Shown: positions 9,504 through 18,899 of the stretch, in pieces | How the letters are laid out: each line of letters opens with the position of its first letter | How positions within the stretch are numbered: position 1 is the stretch's first letter | Source of the DNA: [Pantoea] beijingensis | Lineage (GTDB): Bacteria; Pseudomonadota; Gammaproteobacteria; Enterobacterales; Enterobacteriaceae | Assembly: GCF_022647505.1 (NCBI RefSeq) | Contig: NZ_CP071409.1 | Location: 3,596,001 to 3,660,000, forward strand | Length of the DNA stretch: 64,000 nt | Direction: 5' to 3' | Made by a program: the position numbers and the translations under genes | Notes under the pieces: model-generated | Database searches by the model: none | What the model saw: only the letters and a program-made list of their open reading frames with translations | Told to the model about the DNA's origin: nothing

Positions 9504-9598
9504 ATCTATTCTCTCGACTCACGGCATAGTGTGGCGGAAAGCCCCCCGACAACGCCAGCAGATTCGCTAAGATGTGAGATCTGTCAAAAAGTTGATGT

Positions 9599-9642
9599 TA
9601 ATTTTCACCACTTAAAATATATTGTGGTAATAATTTTCACCA
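9599..9642. promoter_or_regulatory. Candidate RpiR operator repeats before the PTS gene
   Basis: TAATTTTCACCA occurs twice in direct orientation (9599-9610 and 9631-9642), 32 bp apart, with a GTGGTA inverse copy between them. The block ends 24 bp before the PTS start and lies in the divergent gap with the RpiR gene. Confidence 0.5.
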
Positions 9643-9665
9643 ATACTATTTACTGAGGAAAAAAA

Positions 9666-11222
9666 ATGTCACTTTTCAGCGGTACCTCTTCGGGGGGCTG
9701 GTTCGAGAAAGCACAGCGTTTCGGGAAATCCTTTATGCTCCCCATTGCCGTCCTGCCTGCGGCCGGGTTGTTACTTGGTATTGGTGGTGCACTTTCAAAC
9801 CCAAATACTATTAAGGCATACCCTTTCCTTGACGTTGCCTGGCTACAGGGCGTCTTTACTATTATGGCGAGCGCGGGATCGGTGGTCTTTGCCAATCTCG
9901 CCGTGCTGTTCGCAGTCGGGGTGGCAGTCGGGCTGGCAAAAAGTGATAAAGGTACCGCCGGTCTCGCTTCTCTGCTGGCCTATCTGGTGATGAATGCCAC
10001 TATTAATGCATTACTTAAACTGACCGGAGTGCTGGCAGCGGCTAACCTGAGTTCAGTGGGTCAGGGTATGGCGCTGGGCATTCAGACGCTGGAGACAGGG
10101 GTGTTTGGTGGCGTGGTGATTGGACTTGTCACCTCGCTGCTGCATAACAGATATAACAAAATCGCGTTGCCACAGTTTCTGGGTTTCTTCGGAGGGTCAC
10201 GCTTCGTACCGATTATCAGTTCACTGATCGCCATTCTGGTTGGTGCTGCGATGACTATCATCTGGCCTCATTTCCAGAAACTGATTTTCGGTCTGGGTAG
10301 TCTTGTTGATGCAACCGGCTACTTTGGCACCTTCATCTATGGTTTTGTACTGCGTATGATAGGTCCGTTCGGCCTGCATCATATTTTCTATCTGCCATTC
10401 TGGACGACGGCTCTGGGCGGTAGCGAAATAGTCAACGGACAGTTGGTTGAAGGCACACAACGCATCTTCTTCGCTCAACTTGCCGATCCCAATACGCACC
10501 AGTTCTATGTCGGTACCTCGCGTTTTATGTCCGGGCGTTTCATTACCATGATGTTCGGCCTAGTTGGTGCATGCCTTGCGATGTACCACACCGCCAAACC
10601 TGAGAACCGTAAACTCGTGGCCGGTCTGTTGTTGTCTGCGGCACTCACCTCGTTCCTGACGGGTATCACTGAGCCTATTGAGTTCTCTTTCCTGTTCGTT
10701 GCGCCGGTGCTGTACGTCATCCATGCGGTGTTTGACGGTCTGGCGTTCATGATTGCACATATTCTGCATATCACTATCGGCCAAACATTCTCAGGCGGGC
10801 TTATCGATTTCATCCTGTTTGGCGTGTTGCAGGGAGAGGATAAAACTAACTGGTTATACGTTCCTCTGGTTGGTATTCCATGGTTCTTCCTGTACTACAT
10901 CACTTTCCGCGTTGTCATAACCCGCTTCAATTTTAAAACCCCTGGTCGTGAAGAAGCCGGTGTTGAAAGCGCACAGATTCAGTCAGGCGAACGTCCACAG
11001 CAGGTTATTACCGCACTCGGGGGTAAAGAGAACATCGCTGAGCTGGACTGCTGCGCTACCCGCTTGCGTATTACGCTTGTTGACGGGAGCAAAGTAGATG
11101 AAGTGTTACTGAAAGGTACGGGGGCACGGGCAGTCATCGTACGTGGCAACGGCGTACAGGTCATTTATGGACCTCACGTTACTATTATAAAAAATGAAGT
11201 TGAGGAGTTACTCGCACTATGA
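9666..11222 (+). CDS. PTS EIICB sugar permease (glucose/GlcNAc superfamily)
   Basis: A membrane phosphotransferase permease of 518 residues. The EIIC domain fills about residues 1-400 with some ten hydrophobic segments and the family motif [19 protein letters not shown] linker leads to the EIIB domain (about 435-518), whose phosphorylated cysteine is the second Cys of LDCCATRLR (about residue 463). No EIIA domain is present, so it would depend on the general EIIA-Glc. It is translationally coupled (ATGA) to a second nanE, so the imported product is probably ManNAc-6-P or a close relative. Confidence 0.9.
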   Translation: MSLFSGTSSGGWFEKAQRFGKSFMLPIAVLPAAGLLLGIGGALSNPNTIKAYPFLDVAWLQGVFTIMASAGSVVFANLAVLFAVGVAVGLAKSDKGTAGLASLLAYLVMNATINALLKLTGVLAAANLSSVGQGMALGIQTLETGVFGGVVIGLVTSLLHNRYNKIALPQFLGFFGGSRFVPIISSLIAILVGAAMTIIWPHFQKLIFGLGSLVDATGYFGTFIYGFVLRMIGPFGLHHIFYLPFWTTALGGSEIVNGQLVEGTQRIFFAQLADPNTHQFYVGTSRFMSGRFITMMFGLVGACLAMYHTAKPENRKLVAGLLLSAALTSFLTGITEPIEFSFLFVAPVLYVIHAVFDGLAFMIAHILHITIGQTFSGGLIDFILFGVLQGEDKTNWLYVPLVGIPWFFLYYITFRVVITRFNFKTPGREEAGVESAQIQSGERPQQVITALGGKENIAELDCCATRLRITLVDGSKVDEVLLKGTGARAVIVRGNGVQVIYGPHVTIIKNEVEELLAL

Positions 11223-11920
11223 AGTCATCCATGCTGTCGCTGATTCAGGGAAAACTCATCGTCTCCTGTCAGGCGTTGGAAAATGAACCGTTGCATAGCC
11301 CATTTATCATGTCAAGAATGGCCGTTGCTGCCGTTAAGGGCGGGGCTGCCGCTATCAGGGCAAACAGCCTGCTTGACGTACAGAAAATTATGGACACGGT
11401 TGACTTACCCGTTATCGCGATCCTCAAGCGGGACTATCCTGGAAGTGATGTTTTTATTACCGCTACACTTAAAGAAGTCGATGAATTAATGATCGCAAAC
11501 CCTCAGATGATTGCCATGGATGCAACCAGCCATACGCGACCTGGTGAATTGCAATTACCGGAGCTGGTAGCCACGATTCGCGAACGCTATCCGGACCTTT
11601 TACTGATGGCTGACATTGCCACGGTCGAAGAGGCATTTCACGCATCGGAACTCGGATTTGACTGTATTGGTACAACACTGCACGGATATACATCTGAAAG
11701 TAAGGGACTGAGTCTGGCAGACAATGATTACCAGTTTCTTCGCGATGTGCTGTCCAATGTTGACGTACCCGTAATCGCTGAAGGAAACGTTGAGACACCA
11801 GAGATGGCCGCACACTGTCTGAGGCTAGGCGCTCATGCGGTTGTGGTTGGCGGAGCGATCACACGTCCGCAACAAATCACACGCCGCTTCGTAAACGCCA
11901 TGGCTACGCCGCCAGCGTAA
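11219..11920 (+). CDS. nanE: N-acetylmannosamine-6-phosphate 2-epimerase, copy 2
   Basis: A second NanE of 233 residues, clearly diverged from copy 1 but with the same landmarks: [39 protein letters not shown] (catalytic lysine), [12 protein letters not shown], and [13 protein letters not shown] with [10 protein letters not shown]. The start overlaps the PTS stop. It would convert the sugar phosphate delivered by the PTS to GlcNAc-6-P, whereas copy 1 serves the kinase route. No nagA or nagB was seen in the window. Confidence 0.92.
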   Translation: MKSSMLSLIQGKLIVSCQALENEPLHSPFIMSRMAVAAVKGGAAAIRANSLLDVQKIMDTVDLPVIAILKRDYPGSDVFITATLKEVDELMIANPQMIAMDATSHTRPGELQLPELVATIRERYPDLLLMADIATVEEAFHASELGFDCIGTTLHGYTSESKGLSLADNDYQFLRDVLSNVDVPVIAEGNVETPEMAAHCLRLGAHAVVVGGAITRPQQITRRFVNAMATPPA

Positions 11921-11928
11921 CCATGGCG

Positions 11929-11967
11929 GTGATTGGCTCAATCGTCCCCCTCGGTTGAGTCAATCAC
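11929..11967. terminator. Hairpin after the second nanE
   Basis: A 13-bp inverted repeat (11929-11941/11955-11967) with one mismatch starts 8 bases after the stop. No T-run follows, so termination is plausible but unproven. The rest of the gap to 12261 is AT-rich with no gene seen; it is the probable junction between the sugar cluster and the conjugative core. Confidence 0.5.
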
Positions 11968-12261
11968 ACCCCTCTATAAACCGAGTTTCATATAATAATT
12001 TTGATGGCAATAAATAACATTTTAGAATGCCTTTCACAAATAAGGAACCTTATCTCTTTCTAATAATTATTATTTCAGAAATGACTATTACTATGTTGAT
12101 GGTTTGTTTTCAATAACGCCCCCCAATAAATAAAAAATGTAATCACATAATAAAAACCCTTCAAATCACTTAAAGATTGAAGAATCAAGACCTCACCAGC
12201 TTAAATCTGCACATTTATTTCTTTTACAGAAAACATCCATTATGCAGAAGGTGATAATATC

Positions 12262-13188
12262 ATGAAGGAAAATAACATACCCTTAGACTCAAAGAACATA
12301 ATGCCGGAATGGATTACCATAAAGGAGGCCATAAAAATAACCAATAAACTGATAAAGACCAGCCTTACCGAAAGCGATATTTATCGTCATGCCATGTGTG
12401 GGCACATTCGTCTCTCTATATATTTCCAGTCTCAAGTTATATTGCAAAAAATAAAGACAAGAAATCATAAAATAAAGTTCAGGCCGATAGAAACCTCAGT
12501 TACCCAACGACTTTGTCTGCTTGAAAGAAATTGTTTCATGAGTGGACGAAATCTAATTATCAGTACAGAAGGCAACTATATTTACCCAGTGCAAAAAATA
12601 ATTGACACTTCTCTGGCTGGGTACGAATATATTCTGATACAGAATATGTTAGCGAAATCGCTGAGAATCCCATTACCCGTGGCAGGAATGAATAACATCA
12701 ATTACGGTATCACCGTCACCATATCAGGGGAGTTATTCAAAGTATTTGAACGAATTTCATGGAATGAAAGAATAAAACAACAAACTTCGTTACTTCCTGA
12801 AAATATCATTCCAGATATTAATGAACATAATGTAGAACAGAAAATGAATAAATGCAGGCGAAAAGGATACTTCCCTATCCATGCTTTACCACCGGATGCC
12901 TGCTTTGTCATTCGGTATAGTGAGCTTGAAAAGCTAATCAATATGTCATTTGATATCCCGACACCTGAAGCCTCTTCAACACGTATATCAACCCCCCTGT
13001 CCCGCCTGTTCTGGCTTGCCTGTAAACATAATGACGCTATTAGCCCGTTAATCGAAAAGCCTTATAAGCTCTTGTCTATTTTCGAGCAATGGGCATCAGC
13101 TGACGGTATTACCGACCGTCTGAGCGGAGACACACTGAAAACAGCACTGAATCGGGGCTCCCCCTCCCCCACTTCGTCATCAAATTAG
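12262..13188 (+). CDS. Uncharacterised ICE-associated protein
   Basis: A 308-residue protein that I do not recognise functionally. It begins with a DNA-binding-like segment (EWITIKEAIKITNK, then LTESDIYRHAMCGHI), typical of proteins next to AlpA regulators in enterobacterial islands. No catalytic motif is visible. An AGAAGGTG ribosome site 8 bases upstream supports the ATG. It is AT-rich compared with its neighbours and stands about 140 bp before the AlpA-type gene. A regulatory role is inferred from position only. Confidence 0.6.
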   Translation: MKENNIPLDSKNIMPEWITIKEAIKITNKLIKTSLTESDIYRHAMCGHIRLSIYFQSQVILQKIKTRNHKIKFRPIETSVTQRLCLLERNCFMSGRNLIISTEGNYIYPVQKIIDTSLAGYEYILIQNMLAKSLRIPLPVAGMNNINYGITVTISGELFKVFERISWNERIKQQTSLLPENIIPDINEHNVEQKMNKCRRKGYFPIHALPPDACFVIRYSELEKLINMSFDIPTPEASSTRISTPLSRLFWLACKHNDAISPLIEKPYKLLSIFEQWASADGITDRLSGDTLKTALNRGSPSPTSSSN

Positions 13189-13211
13189 AAAATAGCCGTC
13201 ACACCTGAAAA

Positions 13212-13245
13212 CCCGTATTACGAGTAATAAAATCCGTAATACGGG
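13212..13245. promoter_or_regulatory. Inverted repeat upstream of the alpA-type gene
   Basis: A perfect 11-bp inverted repeat, CCCGTATTACG and its complement, has a 12-nt spacer and lies 81 bp before the AlpA-type start. No T-run follows, so an operator is more likely than a terminator. Confidence 0.5.
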
Positions 13246-13325
13246 ATCATCAACTTTATCTTTTCCTTCCACCGTGTTTTTTATCTTCTCCGGGTATTCC
13301 CCTTTTTCTGCCACCGGAGAACACG

Positions 13326-13511
13326 ATGACATCACATCAGTTATTACGCCTGAAACAGGTTGAAGAAAAAACCGGTCTGAAACGCTCCCAAATCTACCTG
13401 TATATGAAAACTGGCACCTTTCCCCACTCCATAAAAATTGGCCCCGCCAGCGTAGCCTGGCTCGAATCTGAAATTGATGAATGGATCAACCTTAAATTAG
13501 AAAACCGCTAA
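13326..13511 (+). CDS. alpA: AlpA-family transcriptional regulator
   Basis: A small DNA-binding protein of 61 residues with the complete AlpA helix-turn-helix: LLRLKQVEEKTGLKRSQIY, then GTFPHSIKIGPASVAWLESEI ends before the stop. Family members activate excisionase or integrase genes of islands and prophages. A CCGGAGA ribosome site precedes the ATG. Its position at the head of the conjugative block suggests control of excision or of the downstream module. Confidence 0.88.
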   Translation: MTSHQLLRLKQVEEKTGLKRSQIYLYMKTGTFPHSIKIGPASVAWLESEIDEWINLKLENR

Positions 13512-13612
13512 AAACATTTAAGGAAAATGATGATGAAACATAATCATGGTATCTCTTTTTCAATTCGCGCATTTTGCTTCCCATATGGAAGTCAATATGG
13601 AGGGATGACAGC

Positions 13613-14197
13613 ATGATCCCGTCATTGAATTACGCCGTATTGACTGACGTCCTCCACGCGCTGAAAGAAGGCAATTTTCATTACTGTGAAACCCTGGGGT
13701 TCACGTTCGACGAAATGCATGCCCTCAATCAGTTATCCCTTGATGAACTGTTTGCAGTCAGCCGGGCATCGGTGCAGGTTATGGCCGTTACCGTGCACCA
13801 TGACGCTCTGCACCAGTTCCTGACATTGTCCCGTCAGGAGCTGGCTCGCCAGCAGCAAATCAACCGGGCCATCACGCTGGGCGGGTCAATTGCTTTACTG
13901 AACCATTACTTTGGTCTCACCTCCAATGAGGTCTGCATCCGCCGCCGGTTACTGGGGATATGTGTTCCTCATGGTCGAACCCCCGTTCCGGGAGAAACCG
14001 CCGATGCAGAGATCTGGCGGCAGTGGCAACAACATCGCCCGATCAATATCGACTCACCTGACGCACTGAACGCAATGATGCAGGTAACCGAAACCCTGTC
14101 CTGTGGTGAAGAGCGCCCCTCGCTTACCGCCGTCTGGAAAAGCATCACCCAGTGTGAAAAGGAAGCTTCAGACAGGAGGTCATCACATGCCGGATGA
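13613..14197 (+). CDS. DUF2857-like ICE protein
   Basis: A 194-residue cytoplasmic protein resembling the DUF2857 family of integrative elements. The ATG at 13613 is preferred because AGGG lies just upstream, and the frame open further upstream has only a TTG. Segments such as EMHALNQLSLDELFAVSRAS and SLALLNHYFGLTSNEV-like text form a helical region. The helix LTSNEVCIRRRLLGI may bind DNA. Its end overlaps the next gene by 11 bases. The function is unknown; related genes lie near FlhC-like regulators in ICEs. Confidence 0.65.
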   Translation: MIPSLNYAVLTDVLHALKEGNFHYCETLGFTFDEMHALNQLSLDELFAVSRASVQVMAVTVHHDALHQFLTLSRQELARQQQINRAITLGGSIALLNHYFGLTSNEVCIRRRLLGICVPHGRTPVPGETADAEIWRQWQQHRPINIDSPDALNAMMQVTETLSCGEERPSLTAVWKSITQCEKEASDRRSSHAG

Positions 14198-14396
14198 GAT
14201 AGACCGCGACCAGGAATTTAATGTGCAGCGCCTGGAAGAGATGATTGAACAGAGCCGGTTCAGATCTGCACCCACACCTTCCTTGTTCTACTGTCGATTC
14301 TGCGGTAAGCCTATTCCCGAGAAACGGCGTCAGACACTGCCGGGTGTGACAACCTGCACAACGTGCCAGACCACGCTTGAACACCGACAGCGCTGA
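14187..14396 (+). CDS. DksA/TraR-type C4 zinc-finger protein
   Basis: A 69-residue protein with a C-terminal four-cysteine zinc finger: YCRFCGKPIPEKRR, then TTCTTCQTTLE. This is the TraR/DksA signature. The start is set by a strong AGGAGGT at 14174-14180. TraR-like proteins bind RNA polymerase through its secondary channel and alter transcription during conjugation or phage growth. It is coupled to the DUF2857-like gene. Confidence 0.8.
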   Translation: MPDEIDRDQEFNVQRLEEMIEQSRFRSAPTPSLFYCRFCGKPIPEKRRQTLPGVTTCTTCQTTLEHRQR

Positions 14397-14410
14397 AAAT
14401 ATGGCGTTGC

Positions 14411-14450
14411 ACGTGCGGAGAGATTATTTTCTCCGCACGTCTTTTATTAT
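14411..14450 (+). terminator. Intrinsic terminator after the zinc-finger gene
   Basis: A perfect 10-bp stem (14411-14420/14431-14440) with a 10-nt loop is followed by CTTTTATTAT. It closes the regulatory operon. Between it and 14816 I see a weak ACCTGT/ACAGGT inverted repeat near 14466-14484 and no convincing gene. Confidence 0.75.
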
Positions 14451-14816
14451 CCGCATGAATCACTATACCTGTTTTTTTAACAGGTTAAATACAGAATGAA
14501 ACTGACACAACGTTATTCAATCTTCCAGAGTAAATGAATATTCACCGTGTTTTCTCTCTTATTTCCCGTTTGATTTCCCCGTTCCCTTCCTCATTCATAA
14601 AGCGCAATCTGACCACGTTATCGTTCACTGGCAAACATTATGGATGTTTATTCGTCCGGGCCAGGTATCGCTCTTTAAAAACAGGGTTCGGGCTGTCACA
14701 TAACCATAATTCAGGGTGCCGCTGAATATTCTCGCTGACCCGTTAAAACCGGAATGCAGGATCGGGATGTGATCGAAAACTAGTATTATCAACAATTTTA
14801 ACTAAAGGGGTAAATT

Positions 14817-15050
14817 ATGAGAAAACCCGATTATTACGCGTATATTACCCAGGAAAGTCAGCCGGACGCCCAGGGCGGGAAAAACACATTCTGGACAAAA
14901 GTCGGTGTGGCCTTTGCCCACCACGGAAAACCCGGCCTGAATATTGTCCTGACGCCCGGTATTGCCGTCTCCGGCAAACTGGTCCTGCTTGAACCCCGCG
15001 ATGAAAACAGTCTGCCACAGAGTACAGACACCACCGAAGCCGCGCAGTAA
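14817..15050 (+). CDS. Small conserved-looking protein ahead of virB1
   Basis: A 77-residue soluble protein with an AAGGGGT ribosome site 6 bases before the ATG. The text is enzyme-free: MRKPDYYAYITQ, then FWTKVGVAFAHHGKPGLNIV and a low-complexity tail ending TEAAQ. The segment FWTKVGVAFAH resembles short ICE and plasmid proteins of unknown role. It is the first gene of the mating-pair operon, about 70 bp before virB1. Confidence 0.6.
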   Translation: MRKPDYYAYITQESQPDAQGGKNTFWTKVGVAFAHHGKPGLNIVLTPGIAVSGKLVLLEPRDENSLPQSTDTTEAAQ

Positions 15051-15123
15051 CTCCCTTAATTCTGACTTCGCAGCATGCAGGGTCTGCTGACTTTGCATAC
15101 TGCCTGTTCTTCCTGAGGCCATC

Positions 15124-15834
15124 ATGCTTTCCACCACTGCCTTTCTGGCGGCGGCCATGCAGTGCGCCGCCAGCATTCATCCGTCCACGGCATTTGATGT
15201 GGCACGGGTGGAATCCGGTTTTAACCCTTATGCCATCGCCGAGATTGTCCCGAAGACCGGAAAGTCCTCCGGCGGTAAGCCCGTTATTTCTCATCTACCC
15301 GCCAGTCGGGGAGAAGCTGAGCGCATTATCCGCCGCCTTGCGGTACAGGATCGCCGGTACTCTGTCGGGCTGATGCAAATCACCAGCACCAATTTCCGTC
15401 ACTACGATGTGACGGCCTTTGACCTGCTTGATCCCTGCTTAAATCTGTCCGTTTTTGAACGCATTCTCAGAGACTGTTACCAACGTGGTGGCACCCTCAA
15501 GCGGGCGCTTAGCTGCTATTACTCCGGCAATTTCCGTACAGGACAACAACCGGAAACGGCTTTTTCCGGGACCAACTATGTACAGCGGATAGGTTACGCT
15601 TCGGCGTCCTCCCGTTATGCAGTACCCGGCACTCGCGAGGATAGCGCCACGACCCCGCCGCCGCTGAAAGCCATTCCCGCTGATGCCCCATCCCGCCCTC
15701 GCGTGATCTGGCCGGGGACCGTCGTCCGTGGCATCCCCGCGAAACTCCGTCAGGAAAAAAACGCTACCGCACAGATCTCCGCGCCGTCAGTGCGCCGGAG
15801 TCTCTCCCTGTTAACCCGTGAGGAGGAAAAATAA
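15124..15834 (+). CDS. virB1: VirB1-type lytic transglycosylase
   Basis: A peptidoglycan-cleaving protein of 236 residues that opens the wall for the type IV secretion channel. The SLT fold is visible: catalytic glutamate in ARVESGFNP (about residue 37), SVGLMQITSTNF and LSCYYSGNF. The C-terminal third is basic and proline-rich, typical of the processed VirB1 tail. The stop touches the virB2 start, which indicates translational coupling. Confidence 0.88.
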   Translation: MLSTTAFLAAAMQCAASIHPSTAFDVARVESGFNPYAIAEIVPKTGKSSGGKPVISHLPASRGEAERIIRRLAVQDRRYSVGLMQITSTNFRHYDVTAFDLLDPCLNLSVFERILRDCYQRGGTLKRALSCYYSGNFRTGQQPETAFSGTNYVQRIGYASASSRYAVPGTREDSATTPPPLKAIPADAPSRPRVIWPGTVVRGIPAKLRQEKNATAQISAPSVRRSLSLLTREEEK

Positions 15835-16127
15835 TGACACTTTTCCGCAAGCTAAAGGCGGCGGCCAGCCCCGTTTCTGCCTGTGTGTTGACGGCTTTTT
15901 CTGCCATCCCGGCACTGGCCGACGGTTTTGAACGGGCAAATACCGTAATGGAAAAAGTCTCCACCGGCCTTCATGGTCTGGCGGCCATCACCATCACTGT
16001 GGCCGTGATCTGGGTGGGTTACAAGACACTCTGGAAAGGCGAAAGCCTGTCCCAGTGCGCCTACATCATCATCGGCGGGATCCTGATTGGCGGGGGCAGT
16101 GAAATCGGCGCACTGCTGATGAGCTGA
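15834..16127 (+). CDS. virB2: VirB2 major pilin (TrbC/VirB2 family)
   Basis: A pilin precursor of 97 residues. A long signal peptide ends near LTAFSAIPALADGF. Two hydrophobic helices follow (LAAITITVAVIWVGYKTL and CAYIIIGGILIGGGSEIGA) separated by a short polar loop. This is the canonical layout of conjugative pilins. The gene lies between virB1 and the virB3-virB4 fusion. Confidence 0.9.
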   Translation: MTLFRKLKAAASPVSACVLTAFSAIPALADGFERANTVMEKVSTGLHGLAAITITVAVIWVGYKTLWKGESLSQCAYIIIGGILIGGGSEIGALLMS

Positions 16128-16137
16128 GAGGTTATCG

Positions 16138-18882
16138 ATGGCAATGCTGCTTAAGGCAATGAAACGTCCGGCGGCACTGTGGGGGGTGCCAATGGTGCCC
16201 CTGCTGGGTGTCACGGGGTTCACCATCATCGTCGCTGTCTGGACTACCGTCGCTTTTCTTGCACTGCTCCCGGTTGAATTTCTGGTGATGAAGTCGCTCA
16301 CCCGGAATGAACCCATGCGGTTCAGCCTGATTGCCGTCTGGCTCAGGGCAAGAGGAAAACCGGCAGCAAACCGTCTGTTTGGCGCAACAGCCTTTATGCC
16401 CGTTGAGCATGAGGCCGTTGATATCACGGAGTTTCTCAACGCCATGAAACTGAATCAGTGTGCCTCGCTCAGAAAGTACATTCCGTATTCATCGCATATT
16501 CATCAGCATGTTGTCCGCTCACCACACAGTGATCTCTACTGCACCTGGGAACTGACGGGAACCCCTTTCGATTGCGAGTCAGAAGAAACGCTCAGTATTG
16601 ACTGCAATCAGTTGCATGGGCTTATCCGCTCATTCGAGGGGATGCCGGTCACCTTTTATATCCATAACGTGCGGGAGCCGTTTACGGACTCACTGCATAA
16701 GGCATCCGGCAACCCTTATGCCGATGAAATCAGCCGTCTGTATTATGCCTCGCTGGCGGCTGACCCGTTCCGCCGTAACCGCCTGTTTCTGACTGTCTGT
16801 TACCGTCCGTTTGTCAGCCTGGAAAAGGCCGGACGCAAACGCATGAAAGACGGTCAGAAACTGAAAGAACTTGACGGTGCACTGCGGGAAATGCTGGAAA
16901 TTAAAGGCTCGCTCGATACCGCACTGTCCCGCTACGCCGCATGTCCTCTTGGCACTTTTACTGAAGGTCACGCGTTATTCTCCTCCCAGTTATCCTTTTA
17001 TGAGTACCTGCTGACGCACCACTGGCGCAAGATACGCGTCACCCGAACCCCTGCGTATTCGGCGATGGGGTCGGCGGCACTGTTCTTTTCCGGGGAGTCC
17101 GGGCAGATAAACCACACCAGCGGTACACGGTATTTCCGGGGGCTGGAGGTGAAGGAGTTCCCGGAGGAAACAGCGACAGGAATGATGGACTCGCTGCTGT
17201 ACGCCCCCTGCGACTATGTGATCACCCAGTCTTACACCTGTATGTCGCGCGAAGAAGCCCGCAAGGCCATAAAACGTACCCGACGTCTGTTAATGAGTTC
17301 GGATGATGATGCAGTGTCACAGCGACTGGATCTGGATGTGGCGCTTGACCTGCTGACATCAGGGAAAATCGCTTATGGTAAACACCATTTCTCCATCATG
17401 GTGTTTTCCCGCTCGCTGGACAGTCTGGTGGCCGATACCAGTGAAATCAGCAATGCCCTGAACAACCTCGGCATTACACCGGTTCCCGCTGAGCTTTCTC
17501 TTTCAGCCGCGTATATGGCACAACTGCCCGGCAACTATCACCTGCGGCCCCGCAAGGGAGAACTGAGCAGCCTGAATTTTGTGGAGCTGGCCGCGCTTCA
17601 TAATTTCTACCCTGGCAAGCGCACTAATGCCCCCTGGGGGGATGCAATGGCGTTACTGCGCACGCCCTCAGGCGATGGTTACTACCTGAACCTGCACAAC
17701 ACGCTGGCCGACAAGGACGAATTCAATGAGAAGAACCCGGCCAGCACCTGCATTCTCGGCACCAACGGTTCGGGAAAAACCATGCTGATGACATTCCTTG
17801 AAAACATGCAGCAGAAATATGGTCGCGCGGACAGTTTTTCACCCGATGCTAAAACCAAACGGCTGACAACCGTTTATCTGGACAAGGACCGGGGCGCGGA
17901 AATGAATATCCGGGCGCTGGGCGGTCGTTACTACCGTATCACGCATGGTGACCCTACGGGGTGGAACCCGTTTTCGCTACCGCCAACGAAACGCAATATC
18001 AGTTTCATCAGGCAACTGATGAAACTGCTGTGTACACGTAACGGCGCGACCATCACGCCCCGCGATGAACACCGACTGAACGATGCCGTGCAGGCTGTGA
18101 TGAGTGATGAACCACAGTACCGCATTCATGGAATCACCCGCCTGCTTGAGAATCTGCCGGAGCCTGCGACCCGGGAGGCGCAGGAGAACGGTCTCAGCAT
18201 TCGCCTGTCGCAATGGGCGCAGAGCGGTGAGTTCGGCTGGGTGTTTGATAACGCATCAGACACCTTCGATATCAGCCACTGCGATAACTTTGGCATTGAT
18301 GGCACAGAGTTTCTGGACGATGCGAATGTGTGTGCACCGATCTCGTTTTACCTGCTGTACCGTATTACCAGCCTGCTCGACGGGCGGCGACTGGTCATTT
18401 TTCTGGACGAGTTCTGGAAGTGGCTACGAGACCCCGTCTTTAAGGATTTTGCCTATAACAGACTGAAAACCATCCGTAAACTCAACGGGATGCTGGTTGT
18501 GGGTACGCAATCCCCTGCTGAAATCATCAGGGATGAGATTGCACCCGCCGTGATTGAGCAGTGCGGCACGCAGATCCTGGCCGCCAACCCCAGTGCCGAC
18601 CGGTCACACTATGTTGACGGGATGAAGTTTGAGCCGGAGGTGTTCGATGTGGTGAAAGGTCTGGACCCTCAGGCCCGCCAGTATGTGGTGGTCAAAAATC
18701 AGTTCAGACGCGGCGACACAAAACGCTTTGCCGCACGCGTAACACTCGACCTCTCCGGTATCGGCAGATACAGCCGTGTTATGAGCGGTAGCGCGGACAA
18801 CCTCGAAATCTTCGATTCCCTGTACCGGGAAGGGATGCAGCCGCATGAATGGCTGGATTCCTACCTGGCTCAGGCACTCTGA
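16138..18882 (+). CDS. virB4: VirB3-VirB4 fusion ATPase
   Basis: A 914-residue inner-membrane ATPase that energises pilus assembly. Residues about 1-90 are a VirB3-type domain with two hydrophobic helices (VPMVPLLGVTGFTIIVAVW and VAFLALLPVEFLVM), followed by a full VirB4/CagE domain. Walker A GTNGSGKTML is near residue 540, and Walker B LVIFLDEFWKW is near 751. The fusion explains the lack of a separate virB3, and similar fusions are known in other T4SS clusters. Confidence 0.92.
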   Translation: MAMLLKAMKRPAALWGVPMVPLLGVTGFTIIVAVWTTVAFLALLPVEFLVMKSLTRNEPMRFSLIAVWLRARGKPAANRLFGATAFMPVEHEAVDITEFLNAMKLNQCASLRKYIPYSSHIHQHVVRSPHSDLYCTWELTGTPFDCESEETLSIDCNQLHGLIRSFEGMPVTFYIHNVREPFTDSLHKASGNPYADEISRLYYASLAADPFRRNRLFLTVCYRPFVSLEKAGRKRMKDGQKLKELDGALREMLEIKGSLDTALSRYAACPLGTFTEGHALFSSQLSFYEYLLTHHWRKIRVTRTPAYSAMGSAALFFSGESGQINHTSGTRYFRGLEVKEFPEETATGMMDSLLYAPCDYVITQSYTCMSREEARKAIKRTRRLLMSSDDDAVSQRLDLDVALDLLTSGKIAYGKHHFSIMVFSRSLDSLVADTSEISNALNNLGITPVPAELSLSAAYMAQLPGNYHLRPRKGELSSLNFVELAALHNFYPGKRTNAPWGDAMALLRTPSGDGYYLNLHNTLADKDEFNEKNPASTCILGTNGSGKTMLMTFLENMQQKYGRADSFSPDAKTKRLTTVYLDKDRGAEMNIRALGGRYYRITHGDPTGWNPFSLPPTKRNISFIRQLMKLLCTRNGATITPRDEHRLNDAVQAVMSDEPQYRIHGITRLLENLPEPATREAQENGLSIRLSQWAQSGEFGWVFDNASDTFDISHCDNFGIDGTEFLDDANVCAPISFYLLYRITSLLDGRRLVIFLDEFWKWLRDPVFKDFAYNRLKTIRKLNGMLVVGTQSPAEIIRDEIAPAVIEQCGTQILAANPSADRSHYVDGMKFEPEVFDVVKGLDPQARQYVVVKNQFRRGDTKRFAARVTLDLSGIGRYSRVMSGSADNLEIFDSLYREGMQPHEWLDSYLAQAL

Positions 18883-18899
18883 TAACCCAAAGGAGACCC

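Noticed and set aside
14534..14725. 63-residue plus-strand frame between the zinc-finger gene and the pre-virB1 gene
   Set aside because: It has no ribosome site or recognisable domain and lies in leader DNA after a terminator.
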